Positions 53,252 through 62,009 of a stretch of 64,000 nucleotides of DNA are shown here, piece by piece (position 1 is the first letter of the stretch; each line of letters opens with the position of its first letter). Below the pieces are notes generated by a model. It was given only the letters and a program-made list of their open reading frames with translations, searched no databases and was not told where the DNA came from. The DNA comes from JABMNT01 sp048262255. Its GTDB lineage: Bacteria > Pseudomonadota > Alphaproteobacteria > Rhodospirillales > Casp-alpha2. Made by a program: the position numbers and the translations under genes. The stretch lies in NCBI GenBank assembly GCA_048262255.1, contig JBLXFH010000001.1, positions 124,001 through 188,000 of the forward strand, read 5' to 3'.

Positions 53252-54397
53252 ATGATGAAGAGTGACCTGACCCACCGCTCCTACACAAAGCTGATATCTG
53301 TCTTGCCAACGCTTGGCAAAATCCTGCCGCTTCGCGATGCCATTTCAGACCTTCCTGACAAGACGCTTTTTCATGCGGGCCCTCCTTTTGAACGCCTCAG
53401 TGATATCCCTTCTCCAATGCGCAATAGCATGGCGGCGGCAGCATTGCATGAAGGGTGGATCGGCAACCCGAAAGATATCGGCCTGGCTTTGGAATCTTCA
53501 GAACTGCATCTTATGCCTGCACAGGATATTGGGCTTGTTACCCCGCTTGCTTTTATTGTCGGTCCCAGCATCTACTGCGTTGAGGTCTATGACACCAAAC
53601 GTCCCGAACAACGCAGGCTTTCGCCGCTCAATGACGGCCCTATGCCCAACGCCTTGCGGTTTGGCACATGCCGCAACACAGGGCGTGACATCCTAACCCG
53701 ATTAACAAGCGAAATTGGGCCAGAACTTTCAAAACACATACGCACGGGAACGCCCCTCCTCCCGCTTCTTGATTATGGCCTTGCGAACGGTGATGATCTG
53801 CATGGTCATGTGGCTGCCGCACAGTCAAAAGTCGTATCCTTTTTTGAGGCCGGGGTTTCGGATAGCAGCGAAAGCTATTTAGAAGAGGCCAACCAGTTTG
53901 TCTTGAACATCATAATGGCAACTGCAGCATTAATGATCGGGGCAGGAGCAGGCATTTCGGGGAGCCAACTGATCGTGGCAGCAGGCGGCAACGGGGCTCA
54001 GTTTGGCTACAAAATCGCGGACGCTCCGGACACTTGGGTTGTAAAGCCAGCCAACGTCCCAATAGGCCCCAAGTTTCCTGGAAACGAAAACATCAACGCC
54101 CTTCCCGCTGTGGGTGACAGCGCCGTTATCGATGCACTGGGCTTTGGCGCGGCGTGTTTGCGATTGTGTCCAACGCTTCAAACGGCACTCACCGGGTTCG
54201 TTGACCCTTCGTTCTTTACAAAAGCAGCACACAAACCGTTTGTTGGGCCGCATCCGATGATCACCAATCAAACCATACATGTTGGCCTTGAGCTCGGCGC
54301 CTCACAAACATGCCTTGGCGTAATGCTTGGTATGGTTGGGGCCGCCGGTAGCGAAGGGCTTATCGGTCGCGGAATTGCCGACTGGCCAGGTCAATAA
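53252..54397 (+). CDS. DUF1116-family protein (AllG/YlbE-like)
   Basis: A 381-residue protein with the DUF1116 signatures: GPPFERLSDIPSPMRNSMAA, LHEGWI, and later GAGISGSQLIVAAGGNGAQF and GPKFPGNENINALPAVGDSA. DUF1116 includes AllG, a subunit of oxamate carbamoyltransferase in anaerobic allantoin use, usually with FdrA/AllF and AllH, which are not seen here. The role here is unknown. The start is ATG 53252, with GAGG seven bases upstream. Last gene before a convergent Rieske gene. Confidence 0.78.
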   Translation: MMKSDLTHRSYTKLISVLPTLGKILPLRDAISDLPDKTLFHAGPPFERLSDIPSPMRNSMAAAALHEGWIGNPKDIGLALESSELHLMPAQDIGLVTPLAFIVGPSIYCVEVYDTKRPEQRRLSPLNDGPMPNALRFGTCRNTGRDILTRLTSEIGPELSKHIRTGTPLLPLLDYGLANGDDLHGHVAAAQSKVVSFFEAGVSDSSESYLEEANQFVLNIIMATAALMIGAGAGISGSQLIVAAGGNGAQFGYKIADAPDTWVVKPANVPIGPKFPGNENINALPAVGDSAVIDALGFGAACLRLCPTLQTALTGFVDPSFFTKAAHKPFVGPHPMITNQTIHVGLELGASQTCLGVMLGMVGAAGSEGLIGRGIADWPGQ

Positions 54398-54732
54398 TTG
54401 ATGGGTTTCAGGGGGTCATGCAGCAATATATTCTCACCTTCGACACGCGTTTCATATTTTCGCAAACGGGGCAAAACCCACCCAGGGCCACAAGTTCCGT
54501 CAGATAAGGAAAAACGTGCAATATGCCGTGGGCAATGCAGCCAACCGTCAGCAACATGTCCTTCCGAAAGAAGAGCCGCCTGGTGTGGACAAATCCCATC
54601 AAAGGCTAAAACACCCCCATCCGCCTTAATAAGCACAATGACCTTCCCCGCAACAACGACTTCGCACAGATCAGATTCAGCTAACCGCTCAAGGGGCGCT
54701 GCAATTTGCCAATGTGTCGGAATATTCTTCAT
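54391..54732 (-). CDS. Rieske-type 2Fe-2S ferredoxin
   Basis: A 113-residue single Rieske domain with the two ligand pairs CPHQAALLSEG and CPRHIARFSLSDG (C-x-H ... C-x2-H), the usual order for binding a 2Fe-2S cluster by two Cys and two His. The start is the ATG at 54732; the longer frame to 54822 has a hydrophobic N-terminus and overlaps the divergent phosphoribosyltransferase promoter. It could pass electrons to an oxygenase or reductase. No oxygenase lies beside it. Its end overlaps the end of the DUF1116 gene by seven bases, tail to tail. Confidence 0.87.
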   Translation of the reverse strand: MKNIPTHWQIAAPLERLAESDLCEVVVAGKVIVLIKADGGVLAFDGICPHQAALLSEGHVADGWLHCPRHIARFSLSDGTCGPGWVLPRLRKYETRVEGENILLHDPLKPINY

Positions 54733-54759
54733 TCCTAACAATACGATAAAATATGGAAA

Positions 54760-55512
54760 ATGCCCATGAATACGAATGAGCCCGCGGACGATTATATCAA
54801 ACCAACGACCGATTTCTGGCAACAGATCATTGACGAAACCGATTCACATATTTCACATGAGCCGCCCTTCCAATATGGCTATCCAGCACAACTATCAGAC
54901 GGCCGTTATCTTGTGCTTCCCCTTAGGAAACTCCCTGATGGCACAAGAGCGCTCGCCTCCCTCATTGCCAACCAAGCCAGCTTTGATGTCATCGAAGGAT
55001 TATCCGAACAGATGGCAAGCCTTGCCCGCCCGATGAACGCCGACCTGATCATCGGAATGCCGACACTTGGTCTGGCATTTGCCCCAATTGTCGCGCAGAA
55101 GCTGGGCCATACACATTATGTTCCACTCGGATATTCGAGGAAGTTTTGGTATCGCGATGAACTGTCCGAAGAGGTTCACTCGATTACGACACCCGGGCAA
55201 GGAAAGCGTATTTATATTGATCCAAATATGGTTTCCAGATTAAGCGGGCGGCGTGTAATTCTGGTCGATGATGCCGTTTCAAGCGGCACAACCATGGTTT
55301 CGGTCGCGAAGCTCATATCACGGCTGGACTGTGAAATCGCCGGGATTATTGTCGCTATGCGCCAAGGTGTTCTTTGGCGCGAAACGCTCGGCACCATGGA
55401 TGAAAATCTTCCGGGCCGTGTGCGCGGTGTAATCGCGGGACCTATTTTTTCACGCGTCAAAGGTGGATGGGCCCCAATTGAAGGGACACAAGACATCGAT
55501 ACCGATACGTAA
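54760..55512 (+). CDS. Type I phosphoribosyltransferase-like protein
   Basis: A 250-residue protein with the phosphoribosyl-diphosphate binding loop RVILVDDAVSSGTTMVSVAK. Two acidic residues and SSGTT mark the type I fold. A long N-terminal part contains DLIIGMPTLGLAFAPIVAQK. Such proteins join nucleobases to ribose phosphate or act as regulators. Its place, alone on the plus strand beside a Liv-type importer, recalls nucleobase use. The substrate is not known. It ends three bases before the end of livF, tail to tail. Confidence 0.82.
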   Translation: MPMNTNEPADDYIKPTTDFWQQIIDETDSHISHEPPFQYGYPAQLSDGRYLVLPLRKLPDGTRALASLIANQASFDVIEGLSEQMASLARPMNADLIIGMPTLGLAFAPIVAQKLGHTHYVPLGYSRKFWYRDELSEEVHSITTPGQGKRIYIDPNMVSRLSGRRVILVDDAVSSGTTMVSVAKLISRLDCEIAGIIVAMRQGVLWRETLGTMDENLPGRVRGVIAGPIFSRVKGGWAPIEGTQDIDTDT

Positions 55513-55515
55513 AAA

Positions 55516-56232
55516 TTAAAGGCCCATGTACATTTCGCGAATACGCGGGTCCTGACTGAGCGTCTCCGACATTCCAGCCATGGCAACACGTCCCGTTTCA
55601 ATGACAAAACTATGTTGCGAAATTTCAAACGCGGTCAGCACATCCTGCTCTACCAATAAAATGCTCAGGCCCGTTCTGTTAATTTCCATTAAGGCCTCAT
55701 TCAATCGCTCGACAAGGGCCGGTGCCAAACCAAGGGACAACTCATCAATCATCAGAAGGCGCGGTCGCGACATCAGGCCCCGCCCGATAGCGCACATTTG
55801 CTGCTCTCCGCCCGACATGGTCGTTGCATCCTGAGTCTGACGTTGCTGCAGGATCGGAAACAGATCAAACACGAATGCCAAATCTTTCTCTATTTCTGCT
55901 TTATCTTTCCGCAAATAGGCGCCAAGCAATAGGTTATCTTTTACCGACAAGCCTTTAAACAAACGTCTTCCTTCTGGGACATGAACGATACCACTCATAA
56001 GAATCTTTTCAGGCGACATGCCAACGATCTCTTTTCCATCAAAAAGGATGCTGCCGCCGCGCACGGGCAAAAGCCCTGAAATCGTTCTCAAAAGGGTTGT
56101 CTTGCCAGCGCCGTTGGAGCCAACAATACTCGCGACTTCTCCTTCCTGAACCTTCGCGGAGATATCCCAAAGTATCTGCACATCCCCATAACCCGATTGC
56201 AGGTTTGTGATTTCCAATAGGCTTTCAGCCAT
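55516..56232 (-). CDS. livF: Branched-chain-type ABC transporter ATPase LivF
   Basis: A 238-residue ATPase: Walker A is IVGSNGAGKTTLLRTISG, the signature is MSGGEQQMCAIGRGL and Walker B is LLMIDELSLGLAP. The length and order fit LivF of the HAAT importers. The start is ATG 56232, which overlaps the livG stop by eight bases. It ends the five-gene importer operon. In HAAT systems, substrates include branched-chain amino acids, urea, aromatics and nucleobases. Confidence 0.92.
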   Translation of the reverse strand: MAESLLEITNLQSGYGDVQILWDISAKVQEGEVASIVGSNGAGKTTLLRTISGLLPVRGGSILFDGKEIVGMSPEKILMSGIVHVPEGRRLFKGLSVKDNLLLGAYLRKDKAEIEKDLAFVFDLFPILQQRQTQDATTMSGGEQQMCAIGRGLMSRPRLLMIDELSLGLAPALVERLNEALMEINRTGLSILLVEQDVLTAFEISQHSFVIETGRVAMAGMSETLSQDPRIREMYMGL

Positions 56233-56983
56233 TCGCCAACCCTCCCTTAAATCGCTCGGCGAACTTTGCGCCCAAATAAGCTTCAATCACCCTCGGATCT
56301 TCAACAATTTCTTCCGGGCCACCTTCCGCCAAAAGCTCTCCATGATGGAGGACCAAAACTCTTTGCGATACGTTCAAAAGAACTTTCATCAAATGCTCAA
56401 TAATGAGGATCGTGATACCCCGTTCGGCGATTTGATGGATTAATTTGAGCGCTCCATCAATCTCGGCGGTATTAAGGCCAGCATTCACTTCATCCAGGAG
56501 AAGTACCTTTGGACACATCGCCAGGCTTTTCGCCAGTTCAAGTCGTTTTCTGTTTGGCAGGGTCATTGATGCGGCCGGTGTATCTGAAAACTTATCGATG
56601 CCGACAAAAGCCAGTTCTTTATGAGCCAACTCTTTCGCCTCACCCACCGAACAGTCCGCGCCACCAAAAAACGCCCCGGCGGCCACATTCTCAAACACCG
56701 TCATTTGTGGAAACGGCTGCACAACCTGAAACGTTCGCGCCAAGCCTGCCTGTGCCGCCTGGTACGGCTTTTGCCGACTGACATCGTTTCCTTTGAAGAA
56801 AATGCTACCACTGCTTGGTTTATGAACTCCCGTAATCAGATTGATCAGGGTTGTTTTGCCCGCCCCATTCGGACCAATCAGGCCAACAATTTCACCTTCA
56901 TTCAGTTCAAAAGAAACATCTTTCACAGCATGAATTCCACCGAAAGACTTGCTCACGTTTTCCAGTTTCAGCAATTCGGTCAT
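56225..56983 (-). CDS. livG: Branched-chain-type ABC transporter ATPase LivG
   Basis: A 252-residue ATPase with Walker A LIGPNGAGKTTLINLITG and Walker B ending VLLLDEVNAGLNTAE. The signature region is MTLPNRKRLELAKSLA, where many relatives also lack the plain LSGGQ. The long spacer of LivG proteins is present (PFPQMTVFENVAAGAFFGG). The start overlaps the livM stop by four bases. Confidence 0.92.
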   Translation of the reverse strand: MTELLKLENVSKSFGGIHAVKDVSFELNEGEIVGLIGPNGAGKTTLINLITGVHKPSSGSIFFKGNDVSRQKPYQAAQAGLARTFQVVQPFPQMTVFENVAAGAFFGGADCSVGEAKELAHKELAFVGIDKFSDTPAASMTLPNRKRLELAKSLAMCPKVLLLDEVNAGLNTAEIDGALKLIHQIAERGITILIIEHLMKVLLNVSQRVLVLHHGELLAEGGPEEIVEDPRVIEAYLGAKFAERFKGGLANG

Positions 56984-57945
56984 GACTGGGTTCCCTTACG
57001 AAGGACAAAAAAGCGCCGATAAATTTTCTTGTAATCGAGTTTTAAAAGCCCGTTGGGCAAAAAGAAAATCAAAAGCACGATAATCCCACCCAGGATCGCC
57101 CGGTTCCATTGCAGGAAGTTGGCCCAGAAGAATTCTTCAAGAAAGACAAAACCGACCGCCCCGAGAACAGGACCGAACAGTGTCCCTGCGCCGCCAAGCA
57201 AGACCATGACCGGTACTTTTACCGTCATCAAAATTGAGAAGCTATCTGTCGGGTCTATATAGCCCACCCAGGATGCATAAACGGCCCCGACAGCCCCACA
57301 GAACAGGGCGGAGAGGACGAACGAAGCGATCTTGTATTTGGTGGTGTTCACACCAACCATATCCGCCGCATCTTCATTTTGCTGAATACACCTGAGCCCA
57401 AAACCCAGCCGCCCCTGATCTACGAGAAATGATGCAATGAAGGCGCACACCATAATGCCTAACATTACATACAGGATCAGTGATGCGACCTCGTCGGGAG
57501 AACCTTTAAGCAAGGGGACATTCAATCCATCGCCGCCTCCCGTAAAGCTGCCCCAGGACGAAATGATCAGACGCGTAAGTTCAACAATTGCGATGGAACC
57601 GATCGCAAAATAGTGGCCTTTGAGTCTGAGAATAATAATACCCAAAAATGCAGCAAACAGGCCGACAAATATCGTCGCGAATGCCCAGGCAAGCGGCATC
57701 GGTATTCCGGCACGCTGTGATAGGGCTCCTACGTAACATCCAAGACCAAAAAAGGCCGCAGTTGCGAATGACGGGTACCCCGCAAACCCGCCTATAAAAT
57801 TCCATGAAATCGCCATCGCTGAAAACATCGTCATCGTGATCGCGACGCGAAGCGTGTAATTATCGGCGAATAACGGAGCGCAGAAGAGCATCAGTATCCA
57901 AACAGCAAGGAGAATAAAGCCGATCCGTTTATATGAACGCATCAT
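56980..57945 (-). CDS. livM: Branched-chain-type ABC transporter permease LivM
   Basis: A 321-residue inner-membrane permease with about eight hydrophobic helices. Family motifs are WNFIGGFAGYPSFATAAFFG, GHYFAIGSIAIVELTRL and VMVLLGGAGTLFGPVLGAVG. It forms the channel with LivH. The start ATG overlaps the livH stop by four bases. Confidence 0.92.
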   Translation of the reverse strand: MMRSYKRIGFILLAVWILMLFCAPLFADNYTLRVAITMTMFSAMAISWNFIGGFAGYPSFATAAFFGLGCYVGALSQRAGIPMPLAWAFATIFVGLFAAFLGIIILRLKGHYFAIGSIAIVELTRLIISSWGSFTGGGDGLNVPLLKGSPDEVASLILYVMLGIMVCAFIASFLVDQGRLGFGLRCIQQNEDAADMVGVNTTKYKIASFVLSALFCGAVGAVYASWVGYIDPTDSFSILMTVKVPVMVLLGGAGTLFGPVLGAVGFVFLEEFFWANFLQWNRAILGGIIVLLIFFLPNGLLKLDYKKIYRRFFVLRKGTQS

Positions 57946-58802
57946 TCATATCCCTTCACGCCAACAAGCCCCGTAGGCTTAACGACCAGCAGGAAGAGCA
58001 TTAAAACAAAACCAATGGTGATCGCATGTTGTGGCCCCAGGATGTAACCTGAAAAGCTCTCGATAACGCCAAGTGCCAAGCCGCCAACCAATGCGCCCGG
58101 CACACTCCCAAGTCCGCCAATAACGCAAATCACAAAGGCCTTGCCCAGGAATGCACCCGTTAAATTTGTCGTCACCGGGAAAACCATGGCAAAGATAACC
58201 CCAGCGATACCCGCCATCATAGCGCCGATCCCGAAAGTAACGGCATAGATATAGTTGACTCGAATCCCCATTAATTCAGCGGCTTGCCGGTCCATTCGGA
58301 CGGCAACAATCGCGCGGCCAATGCGTGACCCCCGCATAATGAGATAAAGCAATGCCGTCATCAGCAGTGCCAGGACCATCCCAAGCATGCGATCAACCGG
58401 CATCACGGTATCAAACAGAGTGATGCTGCCCAGATCCAGCGTGACACGCCGTGGCGTTGCCGTGAAATAGATGTTCATAATATTATAAAGAATCATATCC
58501 AAGCCGAAGGTCAGCGTTAACGTCGTTAATACCGGTGCTGTCACGACCTTATTGATCAGATAATACTGCAGCACGAAACCTATTCCGAACAAGGTAACGG
58601 CGATGATGGGCAGTGAAAAAATTGGATTTATTCCCAGGTAATACCAGGCGAAATACGTCAGGTATCCTCCCAGAATAATGAATGAACCATGCAACATGTT
58701 GATTACATTCAACACGCCCCAGACCAGGGAGAAACCAATCGCGACGCAGGCGTATAAGGTCCCCAACGCAATACCGTTCAATAAAATTTGTAGGACGTCC
58801 AT
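57942..58802 (-). CDS. livH: Branched-chain-type ABC transporter permease LivH
   Basis: A 286-residue inner-membrane permease. It starts MDVLQILLNGIALGTLYACV, typical of LivH, and has the conserved NMLHGSFIILGGYLTYF and FVICVIGGLGSVPGALVGG blocks. The ATG at 58802 is preferred to the longer frame, which adds an unrelated 14 residues. It lies 85 bases after the binding-protein gene. Confidence 0.92.
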   Translation of the reverse strand: MDVLQILLNGIALGTLYACVAIGFSLVWGVLNVINMLHGSFIILGGYLTYFAWYYLGINPIFSLPIIAVTLFGIGFVLQYYLINKVVTAPVLTTLTLTFGLDMILYNIMNIYFTATPRRVTLDLGSITLFDTVMPVDRMLGMVLALLMTALLYLIMRGSRIGRAIVAVRMDRQAAELMGIRVNYIYAVTFGIGAMMAGIAGVIFAMVFPVTTNLTGAFLGKAFVICVIGGLGSVPGALVGGLALGVIESFSGYILGPQHAITIGFVLMLFLLVVKPTGLVGVKGYE

Positions 58803-58887
58803 GGCACTCTCAGAAGAAGGGAAAGGAAGTGAAGAGATCACCAATCAGGCGGCGCACGCAGCACCGCCTGATCAGCAAAGACGATAT

Positions 58888-60102
58888 TTATTTTACCAAC
58901 ATCATTTTTGAATTCGCGATTCCGGCTGGATACAGAACTTTAACTTCTTCTTTCTGGACCTGAATGATCGGCATCTCACGGCCCTGATTCATTCCGTTAT
59001 CACCAAAATCAATTGGACCATAGAACGTTGTGACATCGGTCGCAGCAAGTGCATCCCGTACCGCCTGTTTGTTGGTTGATCCTGCCTTTTGAACAGCATT
59101 TACCAAGACATCAACAGCTGCCGCACACGATCCATGAACGTAATCCGGATCGCTCTTGAACTTGGCCAAAAAGTCTTTGTAGAAATCCGCCGTGGATGAC
59201 CAGGGGCCGATAGTATCGGTATAGGCGGTTGCGTGGTGCCACCATGTTGAGCTCGTCACACCATCCGATAAGGATCCCAAACCTTCCGTGAATTCACGAT
59301 AGGCTGGCCCCGTAACCATAGTGATAATCGGTGCCTTAACGCCCAAGTCCTGGAGCTGCTTTCGCCCAAGAATAAGGTCCTGCGTGTATCCGGTCATATA
59401 AATCCAATCCGGAGCGGCAGACTTCATCGCCGATGCGGCGGCAGAATGATCAAGTGTGCCAACGGCATAAAGTTGGTCATAGACCACATCAAGTCCACCG
59501 GATTTAGCAGAATTTGAAAGGGCTGAGGCCATCGCTTTCGGGAAGACATCATCGCGTCCGTAAACAGCAACTTTCTTCAAAGACGGCATTTGCTCTTTGA
59601 AGAATGTCACCATGGATTCCGTCATCCCTGTATTGGGAGCCAACGTCCCGAACAGGTATTTGAAGCCCTGATCATAAACGGAAACAGACGATGCCACGCA
59701 TGCCAGCAATGGCACCTGATATCGCTCAGCAACAGCCGCAACGATTTTGGTATGTCCCGAGCCGAAAGGCGCCAACAACACGTCCACTTTGTCATCTGTG
59801 ACCAGTTTCTCAGCGAGTTGCCCGGCGCGTTTGCCATCGGTCTGATAATCATACTCGACAAATTCGACGGACATTTTCTCTCCGCCAACCTCAATACCGC
59901 CAGCTGCCTTAACTTTCTCAAGCCAAAGCTCCCAAACGGCTTGTTGTTTTTTACCTTCATCCGCCAGTCCACCCGTCAAGGCAAGTGGCGCACCAATCCG
60001 GAGAACATTATCCGCCGTGGCCCCAGAGGCTCCAAAGAACAAACAAAGACCTACTGTCGCTGCCGCCATATGCGAGCCGCGTTTAAGTTTACTCATCATC
60101 AT
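58888..60102 (-). CDS. Branched-chain-type ABC substrate-binding protein
   Basis: A 404-residue periplasmic binding protein of the LivJ/AmiC type. The signal peptide is residues 1-30 (GLCLFFGASGATA). The body opens VLRIGAPLALTGGLADEGKK and has VDVLLAPFGSGHTKIVAAVA and YVHGSCAAAVDVLVNAVQ. Three Met codons in a row blur the exact start by up to six bases. It is the first gene of the importer operon, divergent from galB. The ligand may be an aromatic or N-heterocyclic acid, judging by the neighbours, but this is inference. Confidence 0.9.
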   Translation of the reverse strand: MMMSKLKRGSHMAAATVGLCLFFGASGATADNVLRIGAPLALTGGLADEGKKQQAVWELWLEKVKAAGGIEVGGEKMSVEFVEYDYQTDGKRAGQLAEKLVTDDKVDVLLAPFGSGHTKIVAAVAERYQVPLLACVASSVSVYDQGFKYLFGTLAPNTGMTESMVTFFKEQMPSLKKVAVYGRDDVFPKAMASALSNSAKSGGLDVVYDQLYAVGTLDHSAAASAMKSAAPDWIYMTGYTQDLILGRKQLQDLGVKAPIITMVTGPAYREFTEGLGSLSDGVTSSTWWHHATAYTDTIGPWSSTADFYKDFLAKFKSDPDYVHGSCAAAVDVLVNAVQKAGSTNKQAVRDALAATDVTTFYGPIDFGDNGMNQGREMPIIQVQKEEVKVLYPAGIANSKMMLVK

Positions 60103-60197
60103 CTAATCCCCTTTATTAAGGTGTTTCCTTACGGCTAACGCCGCTGGTTTAAAATTAGCGCTCAGGAAACAACGCAATAAACATGCCAAAGTGATAT

Positions 60198-60269
60198 ATA
60201 CCATAGTTGTAGGTATTACTTTATTTTTTTAGACATGCCCGCAACTTAAAATGCATATATTTTATGCAT
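60198..60269. promoter_or_regulatory. Two inverted repeats in the liv/gal divergent promoter region
   Basis: ATACC (60198-60202) and GGTAT (60212-60216) flank nine bases, and ATGCATA-TATTT-TATGCAT at 60251-60269 is a perfect repeat in AT-rich DNA just upstream of the liv operon. They are candidate operators for divergent control. The rest of 60103-60603 holds no gene; a minus-strand open frame at 60277-60483 has no support. Confidence 0.4.
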
Positions 60270-60603
60270 AATTTAATTAATGCCTAATTTTTAATCTTAT
60301 TATTTTTTGACAATGCCTATGGCTTCTAACAGAAATGAGGGCCCGTTCGCCTCTGGCATGAGGTTTCTCACAAGCCTGATGTTCCCCCATTTCAGGTTTT
60401 GAGACATGCCAAACACTGTTGTCAGCGGTATTGGCGCTGAACGGATCGAATTTTCGTTTTGGCCTCAATGGTGCCGCCATCATCCGGGCTTTCTCACGTT
60501 ATCGTAAATTCTTATAACGGCATGCTTGAATTGAAATTGGTTTACCGGGTTTTTCAGTTGATTATCATTTCGAAATCAAAAATAGATCGATAGGAACATT
60601 TTG

Positions 60604-61338
60604 ATGTCTGATAAAAAAACGGCCCTGGTCATCAGTGCGCATGCGGCTGACTTTGTCTGGCGCGCAGCAGGGGCAATCGCATTACACCAGGAAAGGGGAT
60701 ACGATGTCACGATCGCTTGTCTTTCCTATGGCGAACGCGGTGAATCTGCAAAACTGTGGAAGAATGAAGGGGTAACGCTCGAGCAAGTGAAAACAGACCG
60801 CCGCAAAGAAGCTGAAAATGCCGCCCAGGCATTGGGAGCCCATGATATTCAGTTTTTTGATTTTGGTGATTACCCGCTCGAGATTGATCGCGAAGGCAAA
60901 TACAAAATTGTCGATCTGATCCGCAAGGTCCAACCGACTTTCATGATGAGCCACTCCAAATATGACCCCTACAACACCGACCACATGTATGCGACGGAAA
61001 TTGCCATGGAATGTCGGATGATTGCGCAGGCCTGGGGTCATAACCCGGGCGAAAAGGTTTTGGGTGCACCACAACTTTATTTGTTTGAACCCCACCAGAC
61101 CGAACAGATGAACTGGAAACCCGATGTTTTTCTCGACATAACCGATGTCTGGGACAAGAAACGCGCCGCCATTGAATGCATGCAGGGTCAAGAGCATCTC
61201 TGGGATTTCTATACGAATGTCGCGGAAAACCGGGGCAATCATTTCCGACGCAATTCCGGCGGCCAATCCGGGGGCCGCAATGCCCGCTATGCAGAAGGCT
61301 TCCAGTCTGTTTATCCCAGAACCGTGGATGAACTGTGA
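60604..61338 (+). CDS. galB: 4-oxalomesaconate hydratase (PIG-L fold, GalB type)
   Basis: A 244-residue zinc hydrolase-fold protein. The N-terminus ALVISAHAADFVWRAAGAIA and CLSYGERGESAKLWKNEG match GalB of gallate breakdown rather than sugar deacetylases. DPYNTDHMYATEIAMECRM, LYLFEPHQTEQMNWKPDVFL and AAIECMQGQEHLW are further family blocks. GalB adds water to 4-oxalomesaconate, giving 4-carboxy-4-hydroxy-2-oxoadipate. The ATG at 60604 follows an unused TTG. Its stop overlaps the next start (TGATG). Confidence 0.86.
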   Translation: MSDKKTALVISAHAADFVWRAAGAIALHQERGYDVTIACLSYGERGESAKLWKNEGVTLEQVKTDRRKEAENAAQALGAHDIQFFDFGDYPLEIDREGKYKIVDLIRKVQPTFMMSHSKYDPYNTDHMYATEIAMECRMIAQAWGHNPGEKVLGAPQLYLFEPHQTEQMNWKPDVFLDITDVWDKKRAAIECMQGQEHLWDFYTNVAENRGNHFRRNSGGQSGGRNARYAEGFQSVYPRTVDEL

Positions 61339-62009
61339 TGCCCGTCGTCGTTCAGAATATAGAGCGGGCCGAACAACCTCTTATTGATGCCCTTGGCGCT
61401 TGCGGTGTTGCGACGGTACATGAAGCACAAGGCCGCAAGGGATTGCTCGCCTCCTACATGCGCCCCATTTATTCGGGTGTACGCCTCGCCGCATCGGCCA
61501 TCACCATCTCCGCCCCACCCGGCGACAACTGGATGCTGCATGTGGCTATTGAACAGGTGAAGGAAGGTGACATTCTTGTAATGGCTCCAACATCGCCCTG
61601 TGAAGACGGATACTTTGGTGATCTGATCGCCACGTCGCTTAAGGCACACGGTGGCATGGGGCTGATTATCGACGCGGGCGTCCGTGATGTACGAGACCTG
61701 ACAGAGATGCAGTGCCCCGTCTGGTCGAAAGCGATCTATGCCCAAGGCACGGTGAAAGAAACCGTCGGCTCTGTGAATATTCCGGTCGTTTGTGCCAATG
61801 CACTGGTCAATCCCGGCGATATTATTGTTGCCGATGACGATGGGGTTTGTGTGGTGCACCGCGAAGAAGCCGAGTCCGTTCTTGAAAAAGCTCAGGAGCG
61901 CGAAGCAGCAGAAATCGATAAAAGAAAAAGACTGGCGTCTGGAGAACTTGGGTTAGATATCTACAACATGCGATCCCGCCTCGAAGAAAAAGGCCTGAAG
62001 TATGTCTGA
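61338..62009 (+). CDS. galC: 4-carboxy-4-hydroxy-2-oxoadipate aldolase / oxaloacetate decarboxylase
   Basis: A 223-residue RraA-fold class II aldolase that splits 4-carboxy-4-hydroxy-2-oxoadipate into pyruvate and oxaloacetate. Motifs are VATVHEAQGRKGLLASYMRP and GYFGDLIATSLKAHGGMG LIIDAGVRDV (two segments), where Arg and Asp near GVRDVRD bind the substrate and metal. It belongs to the LigK/GalC group. It overlaps galB by one base and galD by eight, so the three genes form one unit. Confidence 0.88.
   Translation: MPVVVQNIERAEQPLIDALGACGVATVHEAQGRKGLLASYMRPIYSGVRLAASAITISAPPGDNWMLHVAIEQVKEGDILVMAPTSPCEDGYFGDLIATSLKAHGGMGLIIDAGVRDVRDLTEMQCPVWSKAIYAQGTVKETVGSVNIPVVCANALVNPGDIIVADDDGVCVVHREEAESVLEKAQEREAAEIDKRKRLASGELGLDIYNMRSRLEEKGLKYV

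Noticed and set aside
60277..60483. Minus-strand 68-codon frame in the liv/gal gap
   Set aside because: No ribosome-binding site, no recognisable pattern, AT-rich surroundings and a position in a divergent promoter region.
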